Part shown: in pieces, positions 19,572-28,960 of the stretch | Layout of the letters: every line of letters starts with the position of its first letter | Numbering within the stretch: position 1 is the stretch's first letter | Assembly (NCBI GenBank): GCA_030065755.1 | Contig: JASJDA010000003.1 | Location: forward strand, 1 to 64,000 | Direction of reading: 5' to 3' | DNA: 64,000 nt | Origin: Prochloraceae cyanobacterium | Lineage (GTDB): Bacteria; Cyanobacteriota; Cyanobacteriia; Cyanobacteriales; JASJDA01 | Translations under genes and position numbers: made by a program | The notes under the pieces: model-generated | The model's database searches: none | Seen by the model: the letters and a program-made list of their open reading frames with translations, nothing else | What the model was told of the DNA's origin: nothing

Positions 19572-21752
19572 TCAAAATCCAGTAAATATATCATCTCCTG
19601 GATTAGTAAATTTATCATCTCCTAAATTTTTATCAAATTTAGAATGTAATCGATGAGGATCGTCAAATAAAAAACCAAGATGATATCCTAAATATTCATT
19701 TTGTTTTTCTTCTGGTTCTACATAAGCATTTTCCCTAATAATCCTAATTGATTCAAATAGGTTTTCAGGCTTTTTAATATTATCAACGGTTAAAACATCT
19801 TCAAATTCATAATTGTCTATCTTTTCTTCCTCTCTAAGCTTTAAATTTTCCAAGAAATTTCCTCTTAGCCAAAATGCAAAAGGAATACCATGACGAAAAA
19901 TACTAGTTAAAAATTCTTCAATATGACAAGTATAACTTTCTTCTAGTAAAGGACAATTAATATTAATGTTAATGAATTTAGTTAGTTGTTTTCCTAATTT
20001 TTTCCAGTTGTAGTTTTTTTCTAGTTTCTTCAGACAGATTACTCTCTTTTTAATAGTTTCTGGGGTCAATGAGTCTTGTAAATCACTCAATTTCTTCCAT
20101 TTACTTAATAAACTATGATGATAACTATAACTACCACTATAGCGATCGTAAGAACGGAGAACGAATTTGTATCTAGAACCAAACCACTCAGGATCGGATT
20201 CATTAATAGGAATTTTTTGAATTTCAGGGGCAAAAACAACCAAATATTTTTTAGGCAAAAATAATTCTATTGTCAATTCATTTACATTTTCATAAAAAAC
20301 TAACTTTTTATTACTTTCTTCAATAAATTGATAAACCTTTGAGCAAATATATTCAATATCTTCTGAGTTTACATCAATAGATTTATCTTCTATTAAAGTA
20401 ACTGTTTTTCTTTTGACTTCTTGGGAGTCAGACATTTCTTCAAAAATCAATTCGGCTTTAAATTCCAATTTAGACTGGTGATGAATATTTGGCTCAACTA
20501 AAATAAGTAAGTAAGGTAACCCAATCTTACAAATAGTTTCTTCTTGCCTGTCATGTTTAACCTTTGATAACTGATTTAAAGTATTGCTATCTATTCCCAG
20601 TTCTTGACTTGTTTGATTAATCCATTGATTTAGCTCATTTTTAATGGCTAATAGATCGGATTGCTGAGATTCAAAAAGAAATTGAGCAAATTCTACGACT
20701 AACGGTAGATTAGATTCATGATTCCGATCTAGTTTAATTTCTAATAAAATCTCTTTGAGATAATCGAAATTGTTTTCTTCGGATAAATGAAGATAGTTTC
20801 CTTCAGGATCCTTACTATATCTATATAAAAATTGATAACAATAACGAGATATATTGTGCCATTTAAGAACATTTATGATTTTAACAAATTCTTGCCATTG
20901 CGAATCTAAAATATCAAATTGTTTTGCAGATTTAGTCAAAGCAATTCTTGACGGTCTATTACCATATTGATCTTCGTAAGATAAATAAATAGGACCTGGA
21001 TCATTTTCATGATCTGTTTTAAAAATATCTTGTACATTTTCTATGATTTTATTTATAGATTCAGTAGATAATAAGTTATCTTGTTTATTTAGCTCTTTTA
21101 GTAATATTTTTGAAAATAATCCTGTTTTTTCCTTATCAAGATTTATACTCGGATATCCTTTTTCGGTTGCTAGTAAAACAACTTGTTTACGTTTTTTATC
21201 TTGTTCTCCGGAAGGAAAATCATAATTTGGTAATGATACCAATTCCTCAGAAGAATAATTAGCATAAGAATAATATTTAGCACAAGCATCAAAGATCAAT
21301 ATTTGCTGATATAAAATACCAAATAACTCTGAGTTTAAATATTCTAATAAAGAGTTTAAATTGAGATTTTCATTTCCATCATCATAGTAAAATCTACGGT
21401 CATTACGGCCAATCATAACACCGTGTCCACCCCAAAATATATATAGTAAATCTCCTTTATCTTTATTCTTTGGAATAACTTTAGTAATTGCTGTGCGAAT
21501 ATTGTCAAAGGTAGCTTTTTGTTTTTTATCCCATAGTGATTGTAAAGATTTTTTATCCTTTACTATGTCTGGTTTAGATAATTCAGAAATATACAGTTCA
21601 ATATTGTTAATAGGAACTTTTCTTGTCAACAGCCAATCTGCAAATTTCAAGGCATCTGATGCGGGTCCATCTAAGTCCCAGTCCTGACCCCGATCGTATT
21701 TTTCTATACCAACAATCAGTGCGTAAGTTTTTTGAGGCTCGGGTACATTCAT
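19572..21752 (-). CDS. Caspase-like peptidase fused to VMAP-C-like domain
   Basis: Peptidase C14 N-terminus YALIVGIEKYDRG, His motif IFWGGHGVM, Cys motif ILIFDACAKYYS; C-terminal region with LTIELFLPKKYLV and a late F-W/H-rich segment typical of vWA-MoxR-associated proteins. Confidence 0.82.
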   Translation of the reverse strand: MNVPEPQKTYALIVGIEKYDRGQDWDLDGPASDALKFADWLLTRKVPINNIELYISELSKPDIVKDKKSLQSLWDKKQKATFDNIRTAITKVIPKNKDKGDLLYIFWGGHGVMIGRNDRRFYYDDGNENLNLNSLLEYLNSELFGILYQQILIFDACAKYYSYANYSSEELVSLPNYDFPSGEQDKKRKQVVLLATEKGYPSINLDKEKTGLFSKILLKELNKQDNLLSTESINKIIENVQDIFKTDHENDPGPIYLSYEDQYGNRPSRIALTKSAKQFDILDSQWQEFVKIINVLKWHNISRYCYQFLYRYSKDPEGNYLHLSEENNFDYLKEILLEIKLDRNHESNLPLVVEFAQFLFESQQSDLLAIKNELNQWINQTSQELGIDSNTLNQLSKVKHDRQEETICKIGLPYLLILVEPNIHHQSKLEFKAELIFEEMSDSQEVKRKTVTLIEDKSIDVNSEDIEYICSKVYQFIEESNKKLVFYENVNELTIELFLPKKYLVVFAPEIQKIPINESDPEWFGSRYKFVLRSYDRYSGSYSYHHSLLSKWKKLSDLQDSLTPETIKKRVICLKKLEKNYNWKKLGKQLTKFINININCPLLEESYTCHIEEFLTSIFRHGIPFAFWLRGNFLENLKLREEEKIDNYEFEDVLTVDNIKKPENLFESIRIIRENAYVEPEEKQNEYLGYHLGFLFDDPHRLHSKFDKNLGDDKFTNPGDDIFTGF

Positions 21753-22960
21753 AATTTTCTAATCCTATTTGCAATTGCTTCCCATGTAGCATCATTTTCC
21801 CAATAACCACCATGAGAGTGGGGAAAAGGAAGCTTATTATCAACAGGAATATCTTGCACTCTGTTCGGAAAAACATTTCCGCCAATAAAACTAAGAAAGT
21901 CATAGCGATCGTAGATATTTAACCATTCAGGAAAAGCATTAGAATCAGGTAATGGGGTACCAAATTTTAAACTTTGCAGTGCATTAATTTCATAAAAATA
22001 AGGAACTTGAGAGCCAACTGTTACTAAGAGCTTAACTTTAGGAATTTTATTTTTAATTAATAAATCAACACTAGCAATTCCTCCTAAACTATGCGCAAGT
22101 AAAACTACCGGAGGTTGAGCATCTTTAATATAGTTCTCAAGCAAATCCCTAATTGTTTGACCATGCCCTTGATAGAGTAAAATATCTCCAATCATTGGGG
22201 TCGTAATATCTGAAATTAGCCCTCTTTTTCCTGCTAATCCATAGGTGGGTAATTTTAAGATTTGTTTTATAAACCAATTTCCAGGACCACGTTCTGAAGG
22301 CATAATTTCACTACTAATACTTTTAATAATTTTCTCTCTCTCAGTTGGGTTTTCCTCAATACTAGGGGGAGATTTTTTTTGTATTTTGTAAATAGAAATT
22401 GACTCAGCAATAATAGCTCTCGATATTATATCTCGATATTCAATTAAAGTATCATCTGAAACTTGTTTGAGTGCTTCTCTATAAGAATTAGAGCTAACAA
22501 CATTTTGATGAGCTTGACCAAAGACATCTGCAATTTCACTTTCTTTTAATTGATTTTCAAATGATGTATTATTTGAAGGATTTAATTGTCTTACCTTCTC
22601 ATCTATTATGTCACTGGGTTCTTTCTCACCTGGCCTAGATCTCTGTTGCTTCTTTGCTATTATCGAGAATAAACGTAATTCATAAAAAGAATCTAGAGAT
22701 AGCTCCATCCAACGAACAGTATCTTCATTTACTGTAAAATCATTTCTAGTTGAATCATAGAAAGGGATAGAAGCCCCATTAGCATTCAATTTAGCCCCTA
22801 GATAATTTCCCCACGAACAAGGAACCACTTCAATCTCTGGTAGTCTTTTTTGAAGTTCTAACTTAACTTTTGGAAATATTGTTTTTGATAATGATGTTTT
22901 TGTTTTTGATAATGATGTTTCTCTTACCGATATTCCATGTACAAATATTACTGTTGCCAT
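21749..22960 (-). CDS. Alpha/beta-hydrolase (lipase-like), first gene of the conflict operon
   Basis: VIFVHGIS oxyanion region, VVLLAHSLGGIAS nucleophile elbow, C-terminal HSHGGYW; 4-nt ATGA overlap with the caspase gene. Confidence 0.85.
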   Translation of the reverse strand: MATVIFVHGISVRETSLSKTKTSLSKTIFPKVKLELQKRLPEIEVVPCSWGNYLGAKLNANGASIPFYDSTRNDFTVNEDTVRWMELSLDSFYELRLFSIIAKKQQRSRPGEKEPSDIIDEKVRQLNPSNNTSFENQLKESEIADVFGQAHQNVVSSNSYREALKQVSDDTLIEYRDIISRAIIAESISIYKIQKKSPPSIEENPTEREKIIKSISSEIMPSERGPGNWFIKQILKLPTYGLAGKRGLISDITTPMIGDILLYQGHGQTIRDLLENYIKDAQPPVVLLAHSLGGIASVDLLIKNKIPKVKLLVTVGSQVPYFYEINALQSLKFGTPLPDSNAFPEWLNIYDRYDFLSFIGGNVFPNRVQDIPVDNKLPFPHSHGGYWENDATWEAIANRIRKL

Positions 22961-23303
22961 AATTATTCTTTACTATATGCAAGGTAGACAAAACTGTTAT
23001 CAGTATACATAATACTTGTGCAAGAACAAAAGTCTCGATCGAGATATATTTCAACTCGATCTCTCTTTCATTGACCAGAACGCCAAAGCCTTGCCGAAAG
23101 GTCAATTAGTTCCAAAAAGAGCGATCGGTGTGGAGTAAATCTATATCAACAAAATTTAACAATATCTTTTATATTTTTTTAATGGCAATTTTTTTCTTAA
23201 CACCTTTTTCCTAACTAAGAGTATTAACTTTTCTAAAGGGAAAATAACAAAAGAGAGAATTTTACAGGTGTTATATAGACTTAGGGATACAGATAAAAAA
23301 ATA

Positions 23304-23323
23304 AGCACCAAGATCTTGGTGCT
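23304..23323. promoter_or_regulatory. 20-bp perfect palindrome upstream of hisD
   Basis: AGCACCAAGATCTTGGTGCT. Confidence 0.6.
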
Positions 23324-23349
23324 ATTTCTAGTGTTCCCAGGAGGAAGGC

Positions 23350-24669
23350 ATGACAAGAATTCTGCGACTGGCAGAAATGACACCAGAAGACCTGGCTTCG
23401 TTAAAAAGACGAGCAGAATTGGACATCGAAAATGCTCTTTCAATTGCTAAAGAGGCGATCGATAAAATTAAACTACAGGGCGACTCAGCAGTTATAGAAT
23501 ATGTCAGGAAATTTGACTATCCTGGGGCAGAAGTAGGTAACATCAAAGTTACAGAAGAAGAATTCGATCGCGCGCAACAAGAGATCGAACCAGAAATAAG
23601 AGAAGCGATCGCCCATGCTTACTCTAATATTAAGGAAGTTCACCAACGCCAAATGCCTGAAGAAATGAGCATGGCGGAAATAGACAAGGGTGTCTTTGCA
23701 GGAGAAAAAGTAACTCCAGTCCCCAACGCAGGGTTATACGTCCCCAGAGGTAAAGGCGCTTTTCCTTCAGTAATGCTAATGCTTAGCGTCCCTGCTGTGG
23801 TTGCTGGGGTTCCTAGAGTCATGGTATGTACTCCCCCCGATAAAAATGGGAATGTGGAACCAGCATCTTTAGTTGCAGCAGCGATGGCTGGTGTCAAAGA
23901 AGTATATAAACTGGGAGGAATTCAGGCGATCGCTGCAATGGCTTTGGGAACCCAAACTATTCCTAAAGTTGATAAAATTACTGGACCTTGCAATGTTTAC
24001 GGTTCTGCCGCCAAACGCTTACTATACGGTACAGTAGACGTAGGATTACCTGCAGGACCTAGCGAATCTATTATACTCACCGACGAGACTACTGACCCCC
24101 AATTAGCCGCTCTAGATCTATTAATTGAAGCAGAACACGGACCGGACTCAGCAGCACTTTTAGTGACTCACAGCGAATCTTTGGCTACAAAAGCGATCGA
24201 ATACCTCTCCGAGTATCTCAAACGACTTCCAGAATGGCGCAGGAAATTTTGCGAGAAAGGACTCTCCTCCTACGGTGGTATCTTGCTAACTTCCAGTTTG
24301 GAAGAGTCGATCGCTTTTCTCAACGACTACGCACCCGAACACTTAGAAGTTTTGGTTAAAGATCCTTTTAGCATTTTAGGAGAAATCAAAAACGCAGGAG
24401 AAATCTTACTAGGAAATTACACTCCTATTCCTACTGCTAATTACTGTTTGGGGGTAAATGCTATTCTTCCCACAGGAAGTTTTGCTCGTTCCTATTCTGC
24501 TGTGTCGGTCTTTGATTTTCTCAAGCGATCGGGTATTGGCTATCTAACCCAAGAAGGATTTGAGAAATTGAAAAAAACAGCCTCTACTTTAGCAGAGTAC
24601 GAAGGTTTTCCCGCTCACGCAATGGCAATTCGGGAACGAGATGTTTTGTTAAAACCCGATCGTTCCTGA
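23350..24669 (+). CDS. hisD: Histidinol dehydrogenase
   Basis: GPCNVYGSAAKRLLYG, DVGLPAGPSESIILTD, LIEAEHGPDSAALLVT. Confidence 0.97.
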   Translation: MTRILRLAEMTPEDLASLKRRAELDIENALSIAKEAIDKIKLQGDSAVIEYVRKFDYPGAEVGNIKVTEEEFDRAQQEIEPEIREAIAHAYSNIKEVHQRQMPEEMSMAEIDKGVFAGEKVTPVPNAGLYVPRGKGAFPSVMLMLSVPAVVAGVPRVMVCTPPDKNGNVEPASLVAAAMAGVKEVYKLGGIQAIAAMALGTQTIPKVDKITGPCNVYGSAAKRLLYGTVDVGLPAGPSESIILTDETTDPQLAALDLLIEAEHGPDSAALLVTHSESLATKAIEYLSEYLKRLPEWRRKFCEKGLSSYGGILLTSSLEESIAFLNDYAPEHLEVLVKDPFSILGEIKNAGEILLGNYTPIPTANYCLGVNAILPTGSFARSYSAVSVFDFLKRSGIGYLTQEGFEKLKKTASTLAEYEGFPAHAMAIRERDVLLKPDRS

Positions 24670-24671
24670 GA

Positions 24672-24835
24672 GATGGGGAGAGTGGGGGAGTGGGGGAGTG
24701 GGAGAGTGGGGGAGGTCAGAGGTCAGAGGTCAGCCAACAGCAAATAGCAAATAGCAAATAGCAAATAGCCAACAGCTAACAGCAAATAGCCAACAGCCAA
24801 CAGCAAATAGCAAACAGCAAAGAACAAAAAGGAGC
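24672..24835. repeat. Heptamer-type short tandem repeats (GTGGGGGA / GAGGTCA / AGCAAAT / AGCCAAC)
   Basis: Runs of 7-8-mers typical of cyanobacterial STRR, directly between hisD and the kinase gene. Confidence 0.9.
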
Positions 24836-24840
24836 AAAAT

Positions 24841-26067
24841 TTGTCAGATATAGAGTTACAGCAAATCCAGGCTATTCAATTTAGCGATCGAGCCACTGCA
24901 AATCGATTGCTTAAAGATTTTTTCAATGCTAATTTACCTTTTGGGGTGAAAGAAGTTACCGTGCGTCCTTTAGCTGTTTCTCTGAATTCTATTAATGGAT
25001 TTATCTTTACAGAAGAGGGAGAAAAGCTATTTTTTAAAACCCACGTGGAACCTCAAAGTATTATTGACGAATACTATAATTCTGGCATTTTAGCGGAAGC
25101 GGGTTATCCAGTAATTCAACCAATTTTTAGTTCTACGGAATGGGGAAAGCAACTACTAATTTATAAGTTTTTTGACTCCCCTTCTTTGTTTAATGTCATC
25201 CGCGATTTGGAAACTAATAAGAGAACAGATGCAGAAAAAATAGTTGACATTCAACAGGAAGCAGACGAACAATTGTGGGATATATATCTCAAAACACTGC
25301 AATCTTTAACAGCAGCAGAACACGCTAAAGTTCCCGTTCACCAGTTATTTTATCATCGCTTAACTGGAGGACGTTTTACTAGCTTTTATCAAAATAAAGA
25401 GATCATTTTACCAGGAGAGAAGATCGACTTCGATCGCTTGGCCCAATTGAAATGGGTTATTAATGGAATTGAATTTAAACACACTTTGGACGAATTAGTA
25501 GAATTAGCAATTCAATATTTAAATCCATCTAGTCAAGATACGTCGTCAGTAGTCGGTCACGGAGATGCTCACAACGGTAACGTATTTATTGACGAACAAA
25601 ATAAAAGTTTAGTGTATTTCGATCCCGCTTTTGCAGGTCGTCACTCGCCTTTTTTGGATTTGACAAAACCTCTATTTCACAACGTTTTTGCTATCTGGAT
25701 GTATTTTCCTCAAGAAGTTGCTAGCGAATTATCTATTCAAAGCAAAATACAAGAAAATACTATTGTTGTAGAGCATAATTTTGTGCCAGCAAAAGTGAGG
25801 ATTGATATATTGCGATCGAAACTGGAAAGAGTCCTCAAACCTCTCTTGAAAGAACTCAAAGCGAGGAATTTACTCGACGATCGCTGGAGAGAATATTTAA
25901 AATTAGCACTGTTTTGCTGTCCTTTTTTGACTATGAACCTGAGTGACTCGAATAAATTTCCTCCTGAAATTTCTCTGTTAGGTTTTGCCATGTCAGTAGA
26001 AATGGGAAGTACAAACACGGGAGAAAAAAGAAGTTTACTCGATTCTGAATTGGATAAAGTTATATAG
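24841..26067 (+). CDS. Small-molecule kinase of the aminoglycoside/choline/methylthioribose kinase superfamily
   Basis: GHGDAHNGNVFID and VYFDPAFAGRHSPFLDL; TTG start. Confidence 0.8.
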   Translation: MSDIELQQIQAIQFSDRATANRLLKDFFNANLPFGVKEVTVRPLAVSLNSINGFIFTEEGEKLFFKTHVEPQSIIDEYYNSGILAEAGYPVIQPIFSSTEWGKQLLIYKFFDSPSLFNVIRDLETNKRTDAEKIVDIQQEADEQLWDIYLKTLQSLTAAEHAKVPVHQLFYHRLTGGRFTSFYQNKEIILPGEKIDFDRLAQLKWVINGIEFKHTLDELVELAIQYLNPSSQDTSSVVGHGDAHNGNVFIDEQNKSLVYFDPAFAGRHSPFLDLTKPLFHNVFAIWMYFPQEVASELSIQSKIQENTIVVEHNFVPAKVRIDILRSKLERVLKPLLKELKARNLLDDRWREYLKLALFCCPFLTMNLSDSNKFPPEISLLGFAMSVEMGSTNTGEKRSLLDSELDKVI

Positions 26068-26072
26068 AGAAA

Positions 26073-26633
26073 ATGACTAATGGTTTCGCTCCATCTGTAA
26101 CACTAGAAGAGTTTTTGAGACTACTAGAAACTAAACCTGCATCTGAATTTGTTCGCGGAGAAATTATTAAAAAACCAATGCCTCAAGGGGAACATAGTAG
26201 ATTACAATCTAAATTGTGTGCTGCTATTAACGAAGTTGCTGAATCGCAGAAAATAGCTTATGCTTTCCCAGAGTTACGCTGTAGTTTTGGCGGATATTCG
26301 ATCGTTCCCGATATTTCTGTGTTTCTTTGGGAGAGGATTCCTTTGAGTTTTTTGGGTAGAATTGCTAATCGTTTTGAGATTCATCCAGATTGGGTAATTG
26401 AAATTCTTTCTCCCGATCGAAAACAGACAAAAGTGTTAGAAAATTTGCTTCATTGTTCTCAGCATGGGACAAAATTAGGTTGGTTAATTGACCTAGAAGA
26501 AGAAAGCATTCTAGTTGTGTTTCCCGAACAAAGGGTAAAATTATTTAGAAAAAAAACTCGATTACCAATTCTCCGACCGATCGAATTGGTGTTGACAGTA
26601 GAAAATGTTTTTAATTGGTTGAAAATGAAATAA
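26073..26633 (+). CDS. Uma2-family endonuclease (DUF820)
   Basis: FVRGEIIKKPMPQGEHSRLQSKLCAAINE, PELRCSFGGYSIVPDISVF, PDWVIEILSPDRKQTKV. Confidence 0.9.
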   Translation: MTNGFAPSVTLEEFLRLLETKPASEFVRGEIIKKPMPQGEHSRLQSKLCAAINEVAESQKIAYAFPELRCSFGGYSIVPDISVFLWERIPLSFLGRIANRFEIHPDWVIEILSPDRKQTKVLENLLHCSQHGTKLGWLIDLEEESILVVFPEQRVKLFRKKTRLPILRPIELVLTVENVFNWLKMK

Positions 26634-26658
26634 TAAAAAGTCAAAAATAGCGATCGCA

Positions 26659-27834
26659 ATGGAAAAACTTAATTTAGAACGACTCAATACACTGATTTTT
26701 GACTTAGATGGGGTCATTACTAGCGAAAAAAAATATTGGAATACTGCCAAACTCACTGTTTGGGAGTTAATTTGTAGCGAAAATTACTTGGGAATTAGTC
26801 AATATTTTGGCAACAGTCCCGACGTTTCGACGAGATTGGTTGACGTGGGAGACAGAGTTATACCCAATAGCTTTATTTACCAACTCAAAAGTCGCGCAAT
26901 TAACTCTAACTGGGATTTAACTTTTTTTGTTATTTGCTTACATTTAGTAGCTATTCTCGGCGAATTTAAACGAGTAAAAGGAAATAGTTGGAATAATATT
27001 CTCGATAGCAACCATCTCTCGATCGCCGATAAATTAAAACAGTTAGGACGACACCTACAAGATATCGAATATAGCGCACCGCGTAGCGGATCTCTTCGAA
27101 ATCGTATTAGTAATAGTGTCATAGAAGAGTTTTGGCAAGAAACAATCGAGCTAACTGGTACTGCAGTACTGGATTATGTGAATTATTTCAGTAACAAAAA
27201 ATTAGGTGAGACTCTCCCCTCTTTAGATCCGAAAGGAGAATTGTGGCGATTGTGCTATGAAAATTTCCAAGCATGGTATGAAGGTAAAAAGGGATACGAT
27301 CTACCAGATGACGAAACAGTATTAGATTTAGAGAAGATAAAAGCTACATTACACACCTTAGGGAACGAGGGTCATTATACCTTAGCGATCGCCACGGGAA
27401 GACCGAGGAATGAAGTTATTGAACCTCTGAGTGTTTTAGGACTGCTGCAATATTTTGACCCCAAACGAATTGTTACTTATGACGAAGTTTTAGAGGCTGA
27501 GTCGAGTTTATCCCACTCGCAGACCCAAATAAAACTAGGTAAACCCCATCCCTTTGTTTTGTATAAAGCAATTTATCCCGATAAAAGCGCAGACCAATTA
27601 TCTAGCGATCGATTTCAACTCGCAAATGGTCAGCAAATAGCTTATATAGGAGATGCTGGTAGCGATGTCGTCGCTGCTAAAAAAGCAGGATGTATGTCGA
27701 TCGGAGTTTTGACGGGTTTTGCAGAAGGGAAAGCTAGGGAAAACAAAAAAAAGATGTTAGCAGATCTCGGTTGTGATGTTATTTTAGACAGCGTAGTTGA
27801 GTTACCGCAATTACTGGGAGTAAAAATCAATTGA
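26659..27834 (+). CDS. HAD-superfamily hydrolase with long insertion
   Basis: TLIFDLDGVIT, LAIATGRPRNEV, KLGKPHPF, AYIGDAGSDVVAAKKAGC. Confidence 0.88.
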   Translation: MEKLNLERLNTLIFDLDGVITSEKKYWNTAKLTVWELICSENYLGISQYFGNSPDVSTRLVDVGDRVIPNSFIYQLKSRAINSNWDLTFFVICLHLVAILGEFKRVKGNSWNNILDSNHLSIADKLKQLGRHLQDIEYSAPRSGSLRNRISNSVIEEFWQETIELTGTAVLDYVNYFSNKKLGETLPSLDPKGELWRLCYENFQAWYEGKKGYDLPDDETVLDLEKIKATLHTLGNEGHYTLAIATGRPRNEVIEPLSVLGLLQYFDPKRIVTYDEVLEAESSLSHSQTQIKLGKPHPFVLYKAIYPDKSADQLSSDRFQLANGQQIAYIGDAGSDVVAAKKAGCMSIGVLTGFAEGKARENKKKMLADLGCDVILDSVVELPQLLGVKIN

Positions 27835-28904
27835 AAGAGAAAATAGATAGTTTAATTAACGAAAATATCAAAGCTTTAAACCCCAAGCAAGCATTACCTA
27901 AAGCAGAAAATGCTATTTACTTGAATAAAGGGGAATTACCCTATCCTCCCTCTCCTGAAGTAGTAAAGGCGATCGTCGATGCTGCTACCACTGTCAACAG
28001 ATATCCAGATGTATTAGGAGGTAATTTAAGAAAAGCATTAGCTGAATATACTGGCAAAAAAGTCGAACAAATTATTATCGGTAATGGTTCGGACGATTTG
28101 ATTGAATTAATCATTAAAGTGTTTGTCAAACCAGGAGAAGAAGTATTACTTCCAATTCCCACTTTTTTCGTGTACGGTTTGGCAACTCAAATTATTGGAG
28201 GGGTACCAGTTTTTGTCAACAGAAACGAAAATTTCGATCTAGATATTGAAGCAATTATAGAGAAAGTTACACCTAAAACTAAGATTTTATTTATTGCCAA
28301 TCCTAACAATCCTACTGCTAAAATTACTGCTAAAGATACTATTGTAGAAATACTCGATCGAGTCAATTGTTTGGTAGTTGTCGATGAATGTTACTATGAA
28401 TTTTCTCGAAAAACTGTAGCAGATTTACTAGAAAAATATCCAAATTTGATTATTTTAAGAAGCTTGTCTAAGAATTTTGGATTAGCAGGACTTAGAGTCG
28501 GCTATGGAATAGCAAGTGAAACTATTATTGACTATTGTTATCGAGCAGCTCAACTATTTCCAGTTAATAAATTAGCATTAATTGCTGGAGAAATAGCTTT
28601 ACAAAATCTAGAATATGTTCGAGAAAAAATTGCAGAAATCGATCGGGAAAAAAGCAATTTAACTAAAGAACTAGAAAAACTCGGCTTTATTGTCTGTCCG
28701 TCTGCTGCTAACTTTCTATTTGTCAGAACCAAACCTTTAGGAATAACTTCTAAAGATTTAGTAGAAGTATTGGCAAATAAAAATATCTTTGTAGCTGATT
28801 TTGGCTTAAAACAAGGATTAGATGCCTATTATTTTAGAACAAGCGTAGGCACCCCACAAGAAAATCAAGCCTTACTGAAAGCTTTGAACCGGAGTTTAGA
28901 CTAG
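27831..28904 (+). CDS. hisC: Histidinol-phosphate aminotransferase-like PLP enzyme
   Basis: LPYPPSPEVV, IIGNGSDDLIELI, NPNNPTA, RSLSKNFGLAGLRVGYG; 4-nt overlap with the HAD gene. Confidence 0.88.
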   Translation: MKEKIDSLINENIKALNPKQALPKAENAIYLNKGELPYPPSPEVVKAIVDAATTVNRYPDVLGGNLRKALAEYTGKKVEQIIIGNGSDDLIELIIKVFVKPGEEVLLPIPTFFVYGLATQIIGGVPVFVNRNENFDLDIEAIIEKVTPKTKILFIANPNNPTAKITAKDTIVEILDRVNCLVVVDECYYEFSRKTVADLLEKYPNLIILRSLSKNFGLAGLRVGYGIASETIIDYCYRAAQLFPVNKLALIAGEIALQNLEYVREKIAEIDREKSNLTKELEKLGFIVCPSAANFLFVRTKPLGITSKDLVEVLANKNIFVADFGLKQGLDAYYFRTSVGTPQENQALLKALNRSLD

Positions 28905-28929
28905 TACTCGGTGCAAAACTCAAACCTTT
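28894..28929 (+). repeat. Direct repeat, copy 1, flanking the glycosyltransferase gene
   Basis: GTTTAGACTAGTACTCGGTGCAAAACTCAAACCTTT versus copy 2 at 30050-30086. Confidence 0.8.
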
Positions 28930-28960
28930 CCCACATAAGCTTTAGGTTGCACTAGTCCAA

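Noticed and set aside
21607-21903. 98 aa minus-strand ORF at the hydrolase/caspase junction
   Set aside because: Out-of-frame overlap of two well-supported coupled genes
22863-23443. ORFs 22863..23105, 23156..23443 and 23268..23450
   Set aside because: Overlap better-supported hydrolase or hisD genes in other frames; no recognisable domain
24672-24835. Possible CRISPR array
   Set aside because: Units are contiguous 7-8 bp words without spacers; typical STRR
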